From Loxodes magnus (Eukaryota > Ciliophora > Karyorelictea > Loxodida > Loxodidae), in the NCBI GenBank assembly GCA_946699065.1, contig CAMPDV010001096.1, forward strand, positions 1 through 64,000: a stretch of DNA of 64,000 nt, written 5' to 3'. Below, piece by piece: positions 22,601-35,747 of this stretch (the first letter of the stretch is position 1; each line of letters starts with the position of its first letter). Under the pieces are notes generated by a model, which was not told where the DNA came from, did not search any database, and worked only from the letters and a program-made list of their open reading frames with translations. The translations under genes and the position numbers were made by a program.

Positions 22601-25600
22601 TTACTTACAAAAACTTTTTTACTCACCTTTTTTCTCTCCTTTTTTGTAACTTCACACACGCATTCCTCTTCTCAAATACTTTCTTTTTCTCTTTTTCCTT
22701 TTTTACTCCTTCCCTCAAACTTATTTTTAAATTCTTTTTTCACCTTAATCTACTCTTAAACACCATTTTTTTTTACTTACAAAAACTTTTTTACTCACCT
22801 TTTTTCTCTCCTTTTTTGTAACTTCACACACGCATTCCTCTTCTCAAATACTTTCTTTTTCTCTTTTTCCTTTTTTACTCCTTCCCTCAAACTTATTTTT
22901 AAATTCTTTTTTCACCTTAATCTACTCTTAAACACCATTTTTTTTTACTTACAAAAACTTTTTTACTCACCTTTTTTCTCTCCTTTTTTGTAACTTCACA
23001 CACGCATTCCTCTTCTCAAATACTTTCTTTTTCTCTTTTTCCTTTTTTACTCCTTCCCTCAAACTTATTTTTAAATTCTTTTTTCACCTTAATCTACTCT
23101 TAAACACCATTTTTTTTTACTTACAAAAACTTTTTTACTCACCTTTTTTCTCTCCTTTTTTGTAACTTCACACACGCATTCCTCTTCTCAAATACTTTCT
23201 TTTTCTCTTTTTCCTTTTTTACTCCTTCCCTCAAACTTATTTTTAAATTCTTTTTTCACCTTAATCTACTCTTAAACACCATTTTTTTTTACTTACAAAA
23301 ACTTTTTTACTCACCTTTTTTCTCTCCTTTTTTGTAACTTCACACACGCATTCCTCTTCTCAAATACTTTCTTTTTCTCTTTTTCCTTTTTTACTCCTTC
23401 CCTCAAACTTATTTTTAAATTCTTTTTTCACCTTAATCTACTCTTAAACACCATTTTTTTTTACTTACAAAAACTTTTTTACTCACCTTTTTTCTCTCCT
23501 TTTTTGTAACTTCACACACGCATTCCTCTTCTCAAATACTTTCTTTTTCTCTTTTTCCTTTTTTACTCCTTCCCTCAAACTTATTTTTAAATTCTTTTTT
23601 CACCTTAATCTACTCTTAAACACCATTTTTTTTTACTTACAAAAACTTTTTTACTCACCTTTTTTCTCTCCTTTTTTGTAACTTCACACACGCATTCCTC
23701 TTCTCAAATACTTTCTTTTTCTCTTTTTCCTTTTTTACTCCTTCCCTCAAACTTATTTTTAAATTCTTTTTTCACCTTAATCTACTCTTAAACACCATTT
23801 TTTTTTACTTACAAAAACTTTTTTACTCACCTTTTTTCTCTCCTTTTTTGTAACTTCACACACGCATTCCTCTTCTCAAATACTTTCTTTTTCTCTTTTT
23901 CCTTTTTTACTCCTTCCCTCAAACTTATTTTTAAATTCTTTTTTCACCTTAATCTACTCTTAAACACCATTTTTTTTTACTTAGACCACACTTTTTTACT
24001 CACCTTTTTTCTCTCCTTTTTTGTAACTTCACACACGCATTCCTCTTCTCAAATACTTTCTTTTTCTCTTTTTCCTTTTTTACTCCTTCCCTCAAACTTA
24101 TTTTTAAATTCTTTTTTCACCTTAATCTACTCTTAAACACCATTTTTTTTTACTTACAAAAACTTTTTTACTCACCTTTTTTCTCTCCTTTTTTGTAACT
24201 TCACACACGCATTCCTCTTCTCAAATACTTTCTTTTTCTCTTTTTCCTTTTTTACTCCTTCCCTCAAACTTATTTTTAAATTCTTTTTTCACCTTAATCT
24301 ACTCTTAAACACCATTTTTTTTTACTTACAAAAACTTTTTTACTCACCTTTTTTCTCTCCTTTTTTGTAACTTCACACACGCATTCCTCTTCTCAAATAC
24401 TTTCTTTTTCTCTTTTTCCTTTTTTACTCCTTCCCTCAAACTTATTTTTAAATTCTTTTTTCACCTTAATCTACTCTTAAACACCATTTTTTTTTACTTA
24501 CAAAAACTTTTTTACTCACCTTTTTTCTCTCCTTTTTTGTAACTTCACACACGCATTCCTCTTCTCAAATACTTTCTTTTTCTCTTTTTCCTTTTTTACT
24601 CCTTCCCTCAAACTTATTTTTAAATTCTTTTTTCACCTTAATCTACTCTTAAACACCATTTTTTTTTACTTACAAAAACTTTTTTACTCACCTTTTTTCT
24701 CTCCTTTTTTGTAACTTCACACACGCATTCCTCTTCTCAAATACTTTCTTTTTCTCTTTTTCCTTTTTTACTCCTTCCCTCAAACTTATTTTTAAATTCT
24801 TTTTTCACCTTAATCTACTCTTAAACACCATTTTTTTTTACTTACAAAAACTTTTTTACTCACCTTTTTTCTCTCCTTTTTTGTAACTTCACACACGCAT
24901 TCCTCTTCTCAAATACTTTCTTTTTCTCTTTTTCCTTTTTTACTCCTTCCCTCAAACTTATTTTTAAATTCTTTTTTCACCTTAATCTACTCTTAAACAC
25001 CATTTTTTTTTACTTACAAAAACTTTTTTACTCACCTTTTTTCTCTCCTTTTTTGTAACTTCACACACGCATTCCTCTTCTCAAATACTTTCTTTTTCTC
25101 TTTTTCCTTTTTTACTCCTTCCCTCAAACTTATTTTTAAATTCTTTTTTCACCTTAATCTACTCTTAAACACCATTTTTTTTTACTTACAAAAACTTTTT
25201 TACTCACCTTTTTTCTCTCCTTTTTTGTAACTTCACACACGCATTCCTCTTCTCAAATACTTTCTTTTTCTCTTTTTCCTTTTTTACTCCTTCCCTCAAA
25301 CTTATTTTTAAATTCTTTTTTCACCTTAATCTACTCTTAAACACCATTTTTTTTTACTAGAAACACTTTTTTACTCACCTTTTTTCTCTCCTTTTTTGTA
25401 ACTTCACACACGCATTCCTCTTCTCAAATACTTTCTTTTTCTCTTTTTCCTTTTTTACTCCTTCCCTCAAACTTATTTTTAAATTCTTTTTTCACCTTAA
25501 TCTACTCTTAAACACCATTTTTTTTTACTTACAAAAACTTTTTTACTCACCTTTTTTCTCTCCTTTTTTGTAACTTCACACACGCATTCCTCTTCTCAAA

Positions 25601-28600
25601 TACTTTCTTTTTCTCTTTTTCCTTTTTTACTCCTTCCCTCAAACTTATTTTTAAATTCTTTTTTCACCTTAATCTACTCTTAAACACCATTTTTTTTTAC
25701 TTACAAAAACTTTTTTACTCACCTTTTTTCTCTCCTTTTTTGTAACTTCACACACGCATTCCTCTTCTCAAATACTTTCTTTTTCTCTTTTTCCTTTTTT
25801 ACTCCTTCCCTCAAACTTATTTTTAAATTCTTTTTTCACCTTAATCTACTCTTAAACACCATTTTTTTTTACTTACAAAAACTTTTTTACTCACCTTTTT
25901 TCTCTCCTTTTTTGTAACTTCACACACGCATTCCTCTTCTCAAATACTTTCTTTTTCTCTTTTTCCTTTTTTACTCCTTCCCTCAAACTTATTTTTAAAT
26001 TCTTTTTTCACCTTAATCTACTCTTAAACACCATTTTTTTTTACTTACAAAAACTTTTTTACTCACCTTTTTTCTCTCCTTTTTTGTAACTTCACACACG
26101 CATTCCTCTTCTCAAATACTTTCTTTTTCTCTTTTTCCTTTTTTACTCCTTCCCTCAAACTTATTTTTAAATTCTTTTTTCACCTTAATCTACTCTTAAA
26201 CACCATTTTTTTTTACTTACAAAAACTTTTTTACTCACCTTTTTTCTCTCCTTTTTTGTAACTTCACACACGCATTCCTCTTCTCAAATACTTTCTTTTT
26301 CTCTTTTTCCTTTTTTACTCCTTCCCTCAAACTTATTTTTAAATTCTTTTTTCACCTTAATCTACTCTTAAACACCATTTTTTTTTACTTACAAAAACTT
26401 TTTTACTCACCTTTTTTCTCTCCTTTTTTGTAACTTCACACACGCATTCCTCTTCTCAAATACTTTCTTTTTCTCTTTTTCCTTTTTTACTCCTTCCCTC
26501 AAACTTATTTTTAAATTCTTTTTTCACCTTAATCTACTCTTAAACACCATTTTTTTTTACTTACAAAAACTTTTTTACTCACCTTTTTTCTCTCCTTTTT
26601 TGTAACTTCACACACGCATTCCTCTTCTCAAATACTTTCTTTTTCTCTTTTTCCTTTTTTACTCCTTCCCTCAAACTTATTTTTAAATTCTTTTTTCACC
26701 TTAATCTACTCTTAAACACCATTTTTTTTTACTTACAAAAACTTTTTTACTCACCTTTTTTCTCTCCTTTTTTGTAACTTCACACACGCATTCCTCTTCT
26801 CAAATACTTTCTTTTTCTCTTTTTCCTTTTTTACTCCTTCCCTCAAACTTATTTTTAAATTCTTTTTTCACCTTAATCTACTCTTAAACACCATTTTTTT
26901 TTACTTACAAAAACTTTTTTACTCACCTTTTTTCTCTCCTTTTTTGTAACTTCACACACGCATTCCTCTTCTCAAATACTTTCTTTTTCTCTTTTTCCTT
27001 TTTTACTCCTTCCCTCAAACTTATTTTTAAATTCTTTTTTCACCTTAATCTACTCTTAAACACCATTTTTTTTTACTTACAAAAACTTTTTTACTCACCT
27101 TTTTTCTCTCCTTTTTTGTAACTTCACACACGCATTCCTCTTCTCAAATACTTTCTTTTTCTCTTTTTCCTTTTTTACTCCTTCCCTCAAACTTATTTTT
27201 AAATTCTTTTTTCACCTTAATCTACTCTTAAACACCATTTTTTTTTACTTACAAAAACTTTTTTACTCACCTTTTTTCTCTCCTTTTTTGTAACTTCACA
27301 CACGCATTCCTCTTCTCAAATACTTTCTTTTTCTCTTTTTCCTTTTTTACTCCTTCCCTCAAACTTATTTTTAAATTCTTTTTTCACCTTAATCTACTCT
27401 TAAACACCATTTTTTTTTACTTAGAAAAACTTTTTTACTCACCTTTTTTCTCTCCTTTTTTGTAACTTCACACACGCATTCCTCTTCTCAAATACTTTCT
27501 TTTTCTCTTTTTCCTTTTTTACTCCTTCCCTCAAACTTATTTTTAAATTCTTTTTTCACCTTAATCTACTCTTAAACACCATTTTTTTTTACTTACAAAA
27601 ACTTTTTTACTCACCTTTTTTCTCTCCTTTTTTGTAACTTCACACACGCATTCCTCTTCTCAAATACTTTCTTTTTCTCTTTTTCCTTTTTTACTCCTTC
27701 CCTCAAACTTATTTTTAAATTCTTTTTTCACCTTAATCTACTCTTAAACACCATTTTTTTTTACTTACAAAAACTTTTTTACTCACCTTTTTTCTCTCCT
27801 TTTTTGTAACTTCACACACGCATTCCTCTTCTCAAATACTTTCTTTTTCTCTTTTTCCTTTTTTACTCCTTCCCTCAAACTTATTTTTAAATTCTTTTTT
27901 CACCTTAATCTACTCTTAAACACCATTTTTTTTTACTTACAAAAACTTTTTTACTCACCTTTTTTCTCTCCTTTTTTGTAACTTCACACACGCATTCCTC
28001 TTCTCAAATACTTTCTTTTTCTCTTTTTCCTTTTTTACTCCTTCCCTCAAACTTATTTTTAAATTCTTTTTTCACCTTAATCTACTCTTAAACACCATTT
28101 TTTTTTACTTACAAAAACTTTTTTACTCACCTTTTTTCTCTCCTTTTTTGTAACTTCACACACGCATTCCTCTTCTCAAATACTTTCTTTTTCTCTTTTT
28201 CCTTTTTTACTCCTTCCCTCAAACTTATTTTTAAATTCTTTTTTCACCTTAATCTACTCTTAAACACCATTTTTTTTTACTTACAAAAACTTTTTTACTC
28301 ACCTTTTTTCTCTCCTTTTTTGTAACTTCACACACGCATTCCTCTTCTCAAATACTTTCTTTTTCTCTTTTTCCTTTTTTACTCCTTCCCTCAAACTTAT
28401 TTTTAAATTCTTTTTTCACCTTAATCTACTCTTAAACACCATTTTTTTTTACTTACAAAAACTTTTTTACTCACCTTTTTTCTCTCCTTTTTTGTAACTT
28501 CACACACGCATTCCTCTTCTCAAATACTTTCTTTTTCTCTTTTTCCTTTTTTACTCCTTCCCTCAAACTTATTTTTAAATTCTTTTTTCACCTTAATCTA

Positions 28601-31600
28601 CTCTTAAACACCATTTTTTTTTACTTACAAAAACTTTTTTACTCACCTTTTTTCTCTCCTTTTTTGTAACTTCACACACGCATTCCTCTTCTCAAATACT
28701 TTCTTTTTCTCTTTTTCCTTTTTTACTCCTTCCCTCAAACTTATTTTTAAATTCTTTTTTCACCTTAATCTACTCTTAAACACCATTTTTTTTTACTTAC
28801 AAAAACTTTTTTACTCACCTTTTTTCTCTCCTTTTTTGTAACTTCACACACGCATTCCTCTTCTCAAATACTTTCTTTTTCTCTTTTTCCTTTTTTACTC
28901 CTTCCCTCAAACTTATTTTTAAATTCTTTTTTCACCTTAATCTACTCTTAAACACCATTTTTTTTTACTTACAAAAACTTTTTTACTCACCTTTTTTCTC
29001 TCCTTTTTTGTAACTTCACACACGCATTCCTCTTCTCAAATACTTTCTTTTTCTCTTTTTCCTTTTTTACTCCTTCCCTCAAACTTATTTTTAAATTCTT
29101 TTTTCACCTTAATCTACTCTTAAACACCATTTTTTTTTACTAGACCACACTTTTTTACTCACCTTTTTTCTCTCCTTTTTTGTAACTTCACACACGCATT
29201 CCTCTTCTCAAATACTTTCTTTTTCTCTTTTTCCTTTTTTACTCCTTCCCTCAAACTTATTTTTAAATTCTTTTTTCACCTTAATCTACTCTTAAACACC
29301 ATTTTTTTTTACTTACAAAAACTTTTTTACTCACCTTTTTTCTCTCCTTTTTTGTAACTTCACACACGCATTCCTCTTCTCAAATACTTTCTTTTTCTCT
29401 TTTTCCTTTTTTACTCCTTCCCTCAAACTTATTTTTAAATTCTTTTTTCACCTTAATCTACTCTTAAACACCATTTTTTTTTACTAGAAACACTTTTTTA
29501 CTCACCTTTTTTCTCTCCTTTTTTGTAACTTCACACACGCATTCCTCTTCTCAAATACTTTCTTTTTCTCTTTTTCCTTTTTTACTCCTTCCCTCAAACT
29601 TATTTTTAAATTCTTTTTTCACCTTAATCTACTCTTAAACACCATTTTTTTTTACTTACAAAAACTTTTTTACTCACCTTTTTTCTCTCCTTTTTTGTAA
29701 CTTCACACACGCATTCCTCTTCTCAAATACTTTCTTTTTCTCTTTTTCCTTTTTTACTCCTTCCCTCAAACTTATTTTTAAATTCTTTTTTCACCTTAAT
29801 CTACTCTTAAACACCATTTTTTTTTACTTACAAAAACTTTTTTACTCACCTTTTTTCTCTCCTTTTTTGTAACTTCACACACGCATTCCTCTTCTCAAAT
29901 ACTTTCTTTTTCTCTTTTTCCTTTTTTACTCCTTCCCTCAAACTTATTTTTAAATTCTTTTTTCACCTTAATCTACTCTTAAACACCATTTTTTTTTACT
30001 TACAAAAACTTTTTTACTCACCTTTTTTCTCTCCTTTTTTGTAACTTCACACACGCATTCCTCTTCTCAAATACTTTCTTTTTCTCTTTTTCCTTTTTTA
30101 CTCCTTCCCTCAAACTTATTTTTAAATTCTTTTTTCACCTTAATCTACTCTTAAACACCATTTTTTTTTACTTACAAAAACTTTTTTACTCACCTTTTTT
30201 CTCTCCTTTTTTGTAACTTCACACACGCATTCCTCTTCTCAAATACTTTCTTTTTCTCTTTTTCCTTTTTTACTCCTTCCCTCAAACTTATTTTTAAATT
30301 CTTTTTTCACCTTAATCTACTCTTAAACACCATTTTTTTTTACTTACAAAAACTTTTTTACTCACCTTTTTTCTCTCCTTTTTTGTAACTTCACACACGC
30401 ATTCCTCTTCTCAAATACTTTCTTTTTCTCTTTTTCCTTTTTTACTCCTTCCCTCAAACTTATTTTTAAATTCTTTTTTCACCTTAATCTACTCTTAAAC
30501 ACCATTTTTTTTTACTTACAAAAACTTTTTTACTCACCTTTTTTCTCTCCTTTTTTGTAACTTCACACACGCATTCCTCTTCTCAAATACTTTCTTTTTC
30601 TCTTTTTCCTTTTTTACTCCTTCCCTCAAACTTATTTTTAAATTCTTTTTTCACCTTAATCTACTCTTAAACACCATTTTTTTTTACTTACAAAAACTTT
30701 TTTACTCACCTTTTTTCTCTCCTTTTTTGTAACTTCACACACGCATTCCTCTTCTCAAATACTTTCTTTTTCTCTTTTTCCTTTTTTACTCCTTCCCTCA
30801 AACTTATTTTTAAATTCTTTTTTCACCTTAATCTACTCTTAAACACCATTTTTTTTTACTTACAAAAACTTTTTTACTCACCTTTTTTCTCTCCTTTTTT
30901 GTAACTTCACACACGCATTCCTCTTCTCAAATACTTTCTTTTTCTCTTTTTCCTTTTTTACTCCTTCCCTCAAACTTATTTTTAAATTCTTTTTTCACCT
31001 TAATCTACTCTTAAACACCATTTTTTTTTACTAGCATTCCTCTTCTCAAATACTTTCTTTTTCTCTTTTTCCTTTTTTACTCCTTCCCTCAAACTTATTT
31101 TTAAATTCTTTTTTCACCTTAATCTACTCTTAAACACCATTTTTTTTTACTTACAAAAACTTTTTTACTCACCTTTTTTCTCTCCTTTTTTGTAACTTCA
31201 CACACGCATTCCTCTTCTCAAATACTTTCTTTTTCTCTTTTTCCTTTTTTACTCCTTCCCTCAAACTTATTTTTAAATTCTTTTTTCACCTTAATCTACT
31301 CTTAAACACCATTTTTTTTTACTTACAAAAACTTTTTTACTCACCTTTTTTCTCTCCTTTTTTGTAACTTCACACACGCATTCCTCTTCTCAAATACTTT
31401 CTTTTTCTCTTTTTCCTTTTTTACTCCTTCCCTCAAACTTATTTTTAAATTCTTTTTTCACCTTAATCTACTCTTAAACACCATTTTTTTTTACTTACAA
31501 AAACTTTTTTACTCACCTTTTTTCTCTCCTTTTTTGTAACTTCACACACGCATTCCTCTTCTCAAATACTTTCTTTTTCTCTTTTTCCTTTTTTACTCCT

Positions 31601-33177
31601 TCCCTCAAACTTATTTTTAAATTCTTTTTTCACCTTAATCTACTCTTAAACACCATTTTTTTTTACTTACAAAAACTTTTTTACTCACCTTTTTTCTCTC
31701 CTTTTTTGTAACTTCACACACGCATTCCTCTTCTCAAATACTTTCTTTTTCTCTTTTTCCTTTTTTACTCCTTCCCTCAAACTTATTTTTAAATTCTTTT
31801 TTCACCTTAATCTACTCTTAAACACCATTTTTTTTTACTTACAAAAACTTTTTTACTCACCTTTTTTCTCTCCTTTTTTGTAACTTCACACACGCATTCC
31901 TCTTCTCAAATACTTTCTTTTTCTCTTTTTCCTTTTTTACTCCTTCCCTCAAACTTATTTTTAAATTCTTTTTTCACCTTAATCTACTCTTAAACACCAT
32001 TTTTTTTTACTTACAAAAACTTTTTTACTCACCTTTTTTCTCTCCTTTTTTGTAACTTCACACACGCATTCCTCTTCTCAAATACTTTCTTTTTCTCTTT
32101 TTCCTTTTTTACTCCTTCCCTCAAACTTATTTTTAAATTCTTTTTTCACCTTAATCTACTCTTAAACACCATTTTTTTTTACTTACAAAAACTTTTTTAC
32201 TCACCTTTTTTCTCTCCTTTTTTGTAACTTCACACACGCATTCCTCTTCTCAAATACTTTCTTTTTCTCTTTTTCCTTTTTTACTCCTTCCCTCAAACTT
32301 ATTTTTAAATTCTTTTTTCACCTTAATCTACTCTTAAACACCATTTTTTTTTACTTAGAAAAACTTTTTTACTCACCTTTTTTCTCTCCTTTTTTGTAAC
32401 TTCACACACGCATTCCTCTTCTCAAATACTTTCTTTTTCTCTTTTTCCTTTTTTACTCCTTCCCTCAAACTTATTTTTAAATTCTTTTTTCACCTTAATC
32501 TACTCTTAAACACCATTTTTTTTTACTAGACCACACTTTTTTACTCACCTTTTTTCTCTCCTTTTTTGTAACTTCACACACGCATTCCTCTTCTCAAATA
32601 CTTTCTTTTTCTCTTTTTCCTTTTTTACTCCTTCCCTCAAACTTATTTTTAAATTCTTTTTTCACCTTAATCTACTCTTAAACACCATTTTTTTTTACTT
32701 ACAAAAACTTTTTTACTCACCTTTTTTCTCTCCTTTTTTGTAACTTCACACACGCATTCCTCTTCTCAAATACTTTCTTTTTCTCTTTTTCCTTTTTTAC
32801 TCCTTCCCTCAAACTTATTTTTAAATTCTTTTTTCACCTTAATCTACTCTTAAACACCATTTTTTTTTACTTACAAAAACTTTTTTACTCACCTTTTTTC
32901 TCTCCTTTTTTGTAACTTCACACACGCATTCCTCTTCTCAAATACTTTCTTTTTCTCTTTTTCCTTTTTTACTCCTTCCCTCAAACTTATTTTTAAATTC
33001 TTTTTTCACCTTAATCTACTCTTAAACACCATTTTTTTTTACTAGACCACACTTTTTTACTCACCTTTTTTCTCTCCTTTTTTGTAACTTCACACACGCA
33101 TTCCTCTTCTCAAATACTTTCTTTTTCTCTTTTTCCTTTTTTACTCCTTCCCTCAAACTTATTTTTAAATTCTTTTT
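19641..33177 (-). repeat. 172-bp satellite array, right arm (inverted)
   Basis: About 79 copies of the same 172-bp monomer in reverse orientation, so the pyrimidine-rich strand is on top. The switch is abrupt at 19640/19641: a forward copy stops at TATTTGA and an inverted copy begins at a different phase (TTTCACCTTAATC), so the centre is not a perfect palindrome. Copies with the GTGTGGTCTAG-type site lie near 19679, 23980, 29142, 32523 and 33042, shorter variants near 25360 and 29484, and a truncated copy near 31031. Their order does not mirror the left arm. The array ends at 33177 in the middle of a monomer, followed at once by plausible coding sequence. Confidence 0.97.
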
Positions 33178-33187
33178 TCTTGTAGTT

Positions 33188-34191
33188 TTATCTTTATCTT
33201 TTTATTTCGAGTTGGATGATTTAAAATGATATAAAGAACAACAAATGACTTATTTTAAAAAAATTGCAAACTTTGTTATAAATATTTTAAAACAATTTAG
33301 GAAAATTTAAGTCAATTTAATTTTTTCTTCTAAAATTTTATTTATACGGATACTACACTCAAAGTTTCAAATTTTTATATTTATTTTGAATTTTTTATTT
33401 AATGATTCTTATGAATCAGAAAACGTCTTTAAAAAATTCAAATAGATTACAATATATTTCTAATACTTTTAGTTGCTTCGATAAGAAATATTATTTGCTA
33501 AAATTGATTTTTAAGACTTAAATAAATAACCTAAACTCTAAAGCTAACATTTATCAACTTTTTAAGTTAATAAAGTTCTACTATACATTAAAACTAGCAG
33601 TCATATTCTTAAGAGATGCTTTGAAAAATTTAAGAAATTAAACGGAAGGGAATGGAATGGAATTAAATTGAATTGTACTAAAGTTAGACTAGATTATAAA
33701 TTAACTTGAGCAATCCTGTTTATTTCAAAATCGGACCCTAGTTCAACAGGAGTTCAGAATCTATCCTTATCCTATTAAAAAATATTAAAGAGATTTTTAT
33801 ACTTTAAAAAACTCGGACATAAGTTAATTAGAGCAAAAGTTTTAAAAATAATATATTATGAAACAAAAAGAGAAATTCTAAATCTATTAAAGATCTATTG
33901 AAAACCAAATGGAAGACTATATTAAAAAAGTTTTTAACCTTACGTAGAATCTCCAAAGATTACACATGCAATGATATAATTTTAAAATTGTAAGTAGGAT
34001 TTTGTTTCCAAGTTGTTGCAAAAGGACAAAATAGGCAATTTTTAAAATCTGACGATCTGGAAAAACCAGATGAATATGACATCAAAGATTTCTGATATGA
34101 AAAAACTTTTCAAACTCTAATTTTTTGATTAACCTCAGAAAGTTGAAATCACTTAATAAGGTATTTTATGTCATTTAAAATTTTTAAATAA
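33188..34191 (+). CDS. 3' part of an unknown gene adjoining the satellite
   Basis: Coding-like sequence begins directly at the edge of the satellite (ELDDLKWYKEQQ near 33211-33246, ahead of the first ATG at 33245). It continues as a helical Lys/Phe/Leu-rich protein to TAA at 34189-34191. The frame changes once and is restored if a 17-nt GT...AG segment at 33823-33839 (GTTAATTAGAGCAAAAG) is an intron. The last part includes SDDLEKPDEYDIKDFWYEK, with TGA as Trp. No family is recognised. It has the same orientation as the gene cut off at 7990, so both could be halves of one gene with the satellite in between; this is inference and the two parts could be unrelated. The 3' end overlaps the end of the convergent gene at 34171 by about 20 bp. 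Confidence 0.45.
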
Positions 34192-34611
34192 ATAAACTCG
34201 ATTAAATAACGCTTAGTACTCTCGATGGTAGCAGCTCTTTTAATAAACTTTATTTAAAATTAATAAAATTTCTCTTGGAAGTTTCCTCCAGTGCTTCACT
34301 CCTTTAGAAATTTTGTCCTCTTATAGGACATCGTCGGAATCCTGCCTTAAAAGACCTAATCGTCTGGCATCTTTCAACAACTATTACTCAATGCCTCCAG
34401 TTCTTTTTTTTGGCTCCTGCCAAGATTCTTGCTCATTTTGTCTCTCCTGAAGTTCTTCCTGGACCTATGAGATAAGTTAATCTCAGTTGAAGGACTTCTC
34501 CTCCCTATTTAAAGTATGTTAAAAAAATTACAGCAAAATACAAAATAGGCAAATTTTAATTATATCTTCTATTTATACAAAATGATAAAAAAACTTGTAA
34601 AAAGAAAACAT
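34171..34611 (-). CDS. Small unknown protein, GC-richer than surroundings
   Basis: ATG at 34611, one frame to TGA at 34171-34173, 146 residues. The first 30 residues are hydrophobic and aromatic (possible membrane anchor). The rest is a charged helical domain with VQEELQERQNEQESWQEPKK, DARRLGLLRQDSDDV and HWRKLPREI. No family is recognised. The part from 34230 to 34510 is visibly GC-richer (about 40% by eye) than its flanks, which could mean stronger constraint or a different origin. The gene is convergent with the gene ending at 34191. A 13-bp direct repeat (ACAAAATAGGCAA) lies at 34026-34038 and 34540-34552, around most of it. Confidence 0.5.
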
Positions 34612-34620
34612 ACTTTAAAT
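34507..34620. repeat. 14-bp perfect inverted repeat, 86 bp apart
   Basis: ATTTAAAGTATGTT at 34507-34520 is the exact reverse complement of 34607-34620. It could be a stem in a transcript, the ends of a small element, or chance in AT-rich DNA. It overlaps the 5' end of the minus-strand gene. Confidence 0.6.
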
Positions 34621-35747
34621 TGTATAACTGAGAAAAATAATAAAACTAAGATCTCTCGAATTATAGCAAAAAAAAGTATAGTAGAGCAAGAAACCTCTAA
34701 AAATAGTTTAGTCATCAAATTTGTTTAATGAAAAGAGATTAAAAAATTTCGAAGAAAAAAAATGATAGTTCTATTCTCATAATGTCAATTTACTTATGAA
34801 ACTAAAGAATAATAGAGGCGAAAGAAATTTAGGAAAAGCAATAAAAGTATTAGGAATAAAGTTTTATCAGAAGATAAAATTAACATCTGGATTTTTAAAG
34901 ACAAAAAGAAAAAAATTAAAAATTAAACTTACAGTACCCATTAGTCATATTAATTATATAATGATTAAATAAAAAACTTTATTTCAAATAAAATGTATTG
35001 TATTTAGCTTTTTGTTTCTTATTTTTTATAAAATTTGAAGATATGAAAGGTTTTTATTAATTTTTGCTTTTGAGTTTTTATATTTTTATCTATAAGATTT
35101 TTTAGGATAAAAGTAGAAAACCATGAATCTTTTGTATTTTATATAGATTTTTTCCTTTTTTATAATCTTTTTTTCTTTTTGTATATTTTCACTATTTTTT
35201 CTTTTTTATTTCAATCCCTTTTTTTATTTTATCTTTTAATATCTTCTTTTACAAAATATTTTTGATATTTTGATGTTTATTATTTTTAATTTTTAATTTT
35301 TCTAAGCGATTTAAAAAATTTATTTTATTATAAAACTAGTTATTGTTTTTTCTTCTAAATTTTGTTTTTCGTGTTTTAGTAATTTTTGTTTTCGTTTCAT
35401 ATAAATTTTACAATATTTATGATTTTTTTAATTTTGTGTTATTTCAAAATTGTATAGTTAATTTAATTTATTAAACTTTTTTATATTTTTAATTATTTTT
35501 TTTTTACTTTATTAATTATATTTTTTATGAATTTTTTATAGATTTTTTTTAATTATTTACATATTTAAAACATTTTATCTATTATTATTTTTTCGATACA
35601 ATTTTTATGTTTTTTTTTCTTGCTTTATTTATTCTTTTATTAATTAGTTTTTTCATTTAAAATTCTAACTTTTAGATTTTATTATCTCATAAATTTCTTT
35701 TTATACTTTTTATTTCTTTTTTTCAAATTTTTTTAATTTGATTTTTA
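34621..35747. other. Very AT-rich stretch, no confident gene
   Basis: 34621-34960 has a Lys-rich plus-strand reading that could be a short gene, without motif. 35000-35740 is extremely T-rich on top. The opposite strand therefore reads as a Lys/Asn-rich coiled coil, which I put down to composition. It is the upstream region of the Gln-rich gene at 35748. Confidence 0.45.

Noticed and set aside
7990-33177. CRISPR array
   Set aside because: The repeats are 172-bp head-to-tail satellites without unique spacers, in a eukaryotic context.
35000-35740. Minus-strand Lys/Asn-rich coiled-coil gene
   Set aside because: The reading follows from extreme T-richness of the top strand; no start codon context, no motif, no balanced composition.
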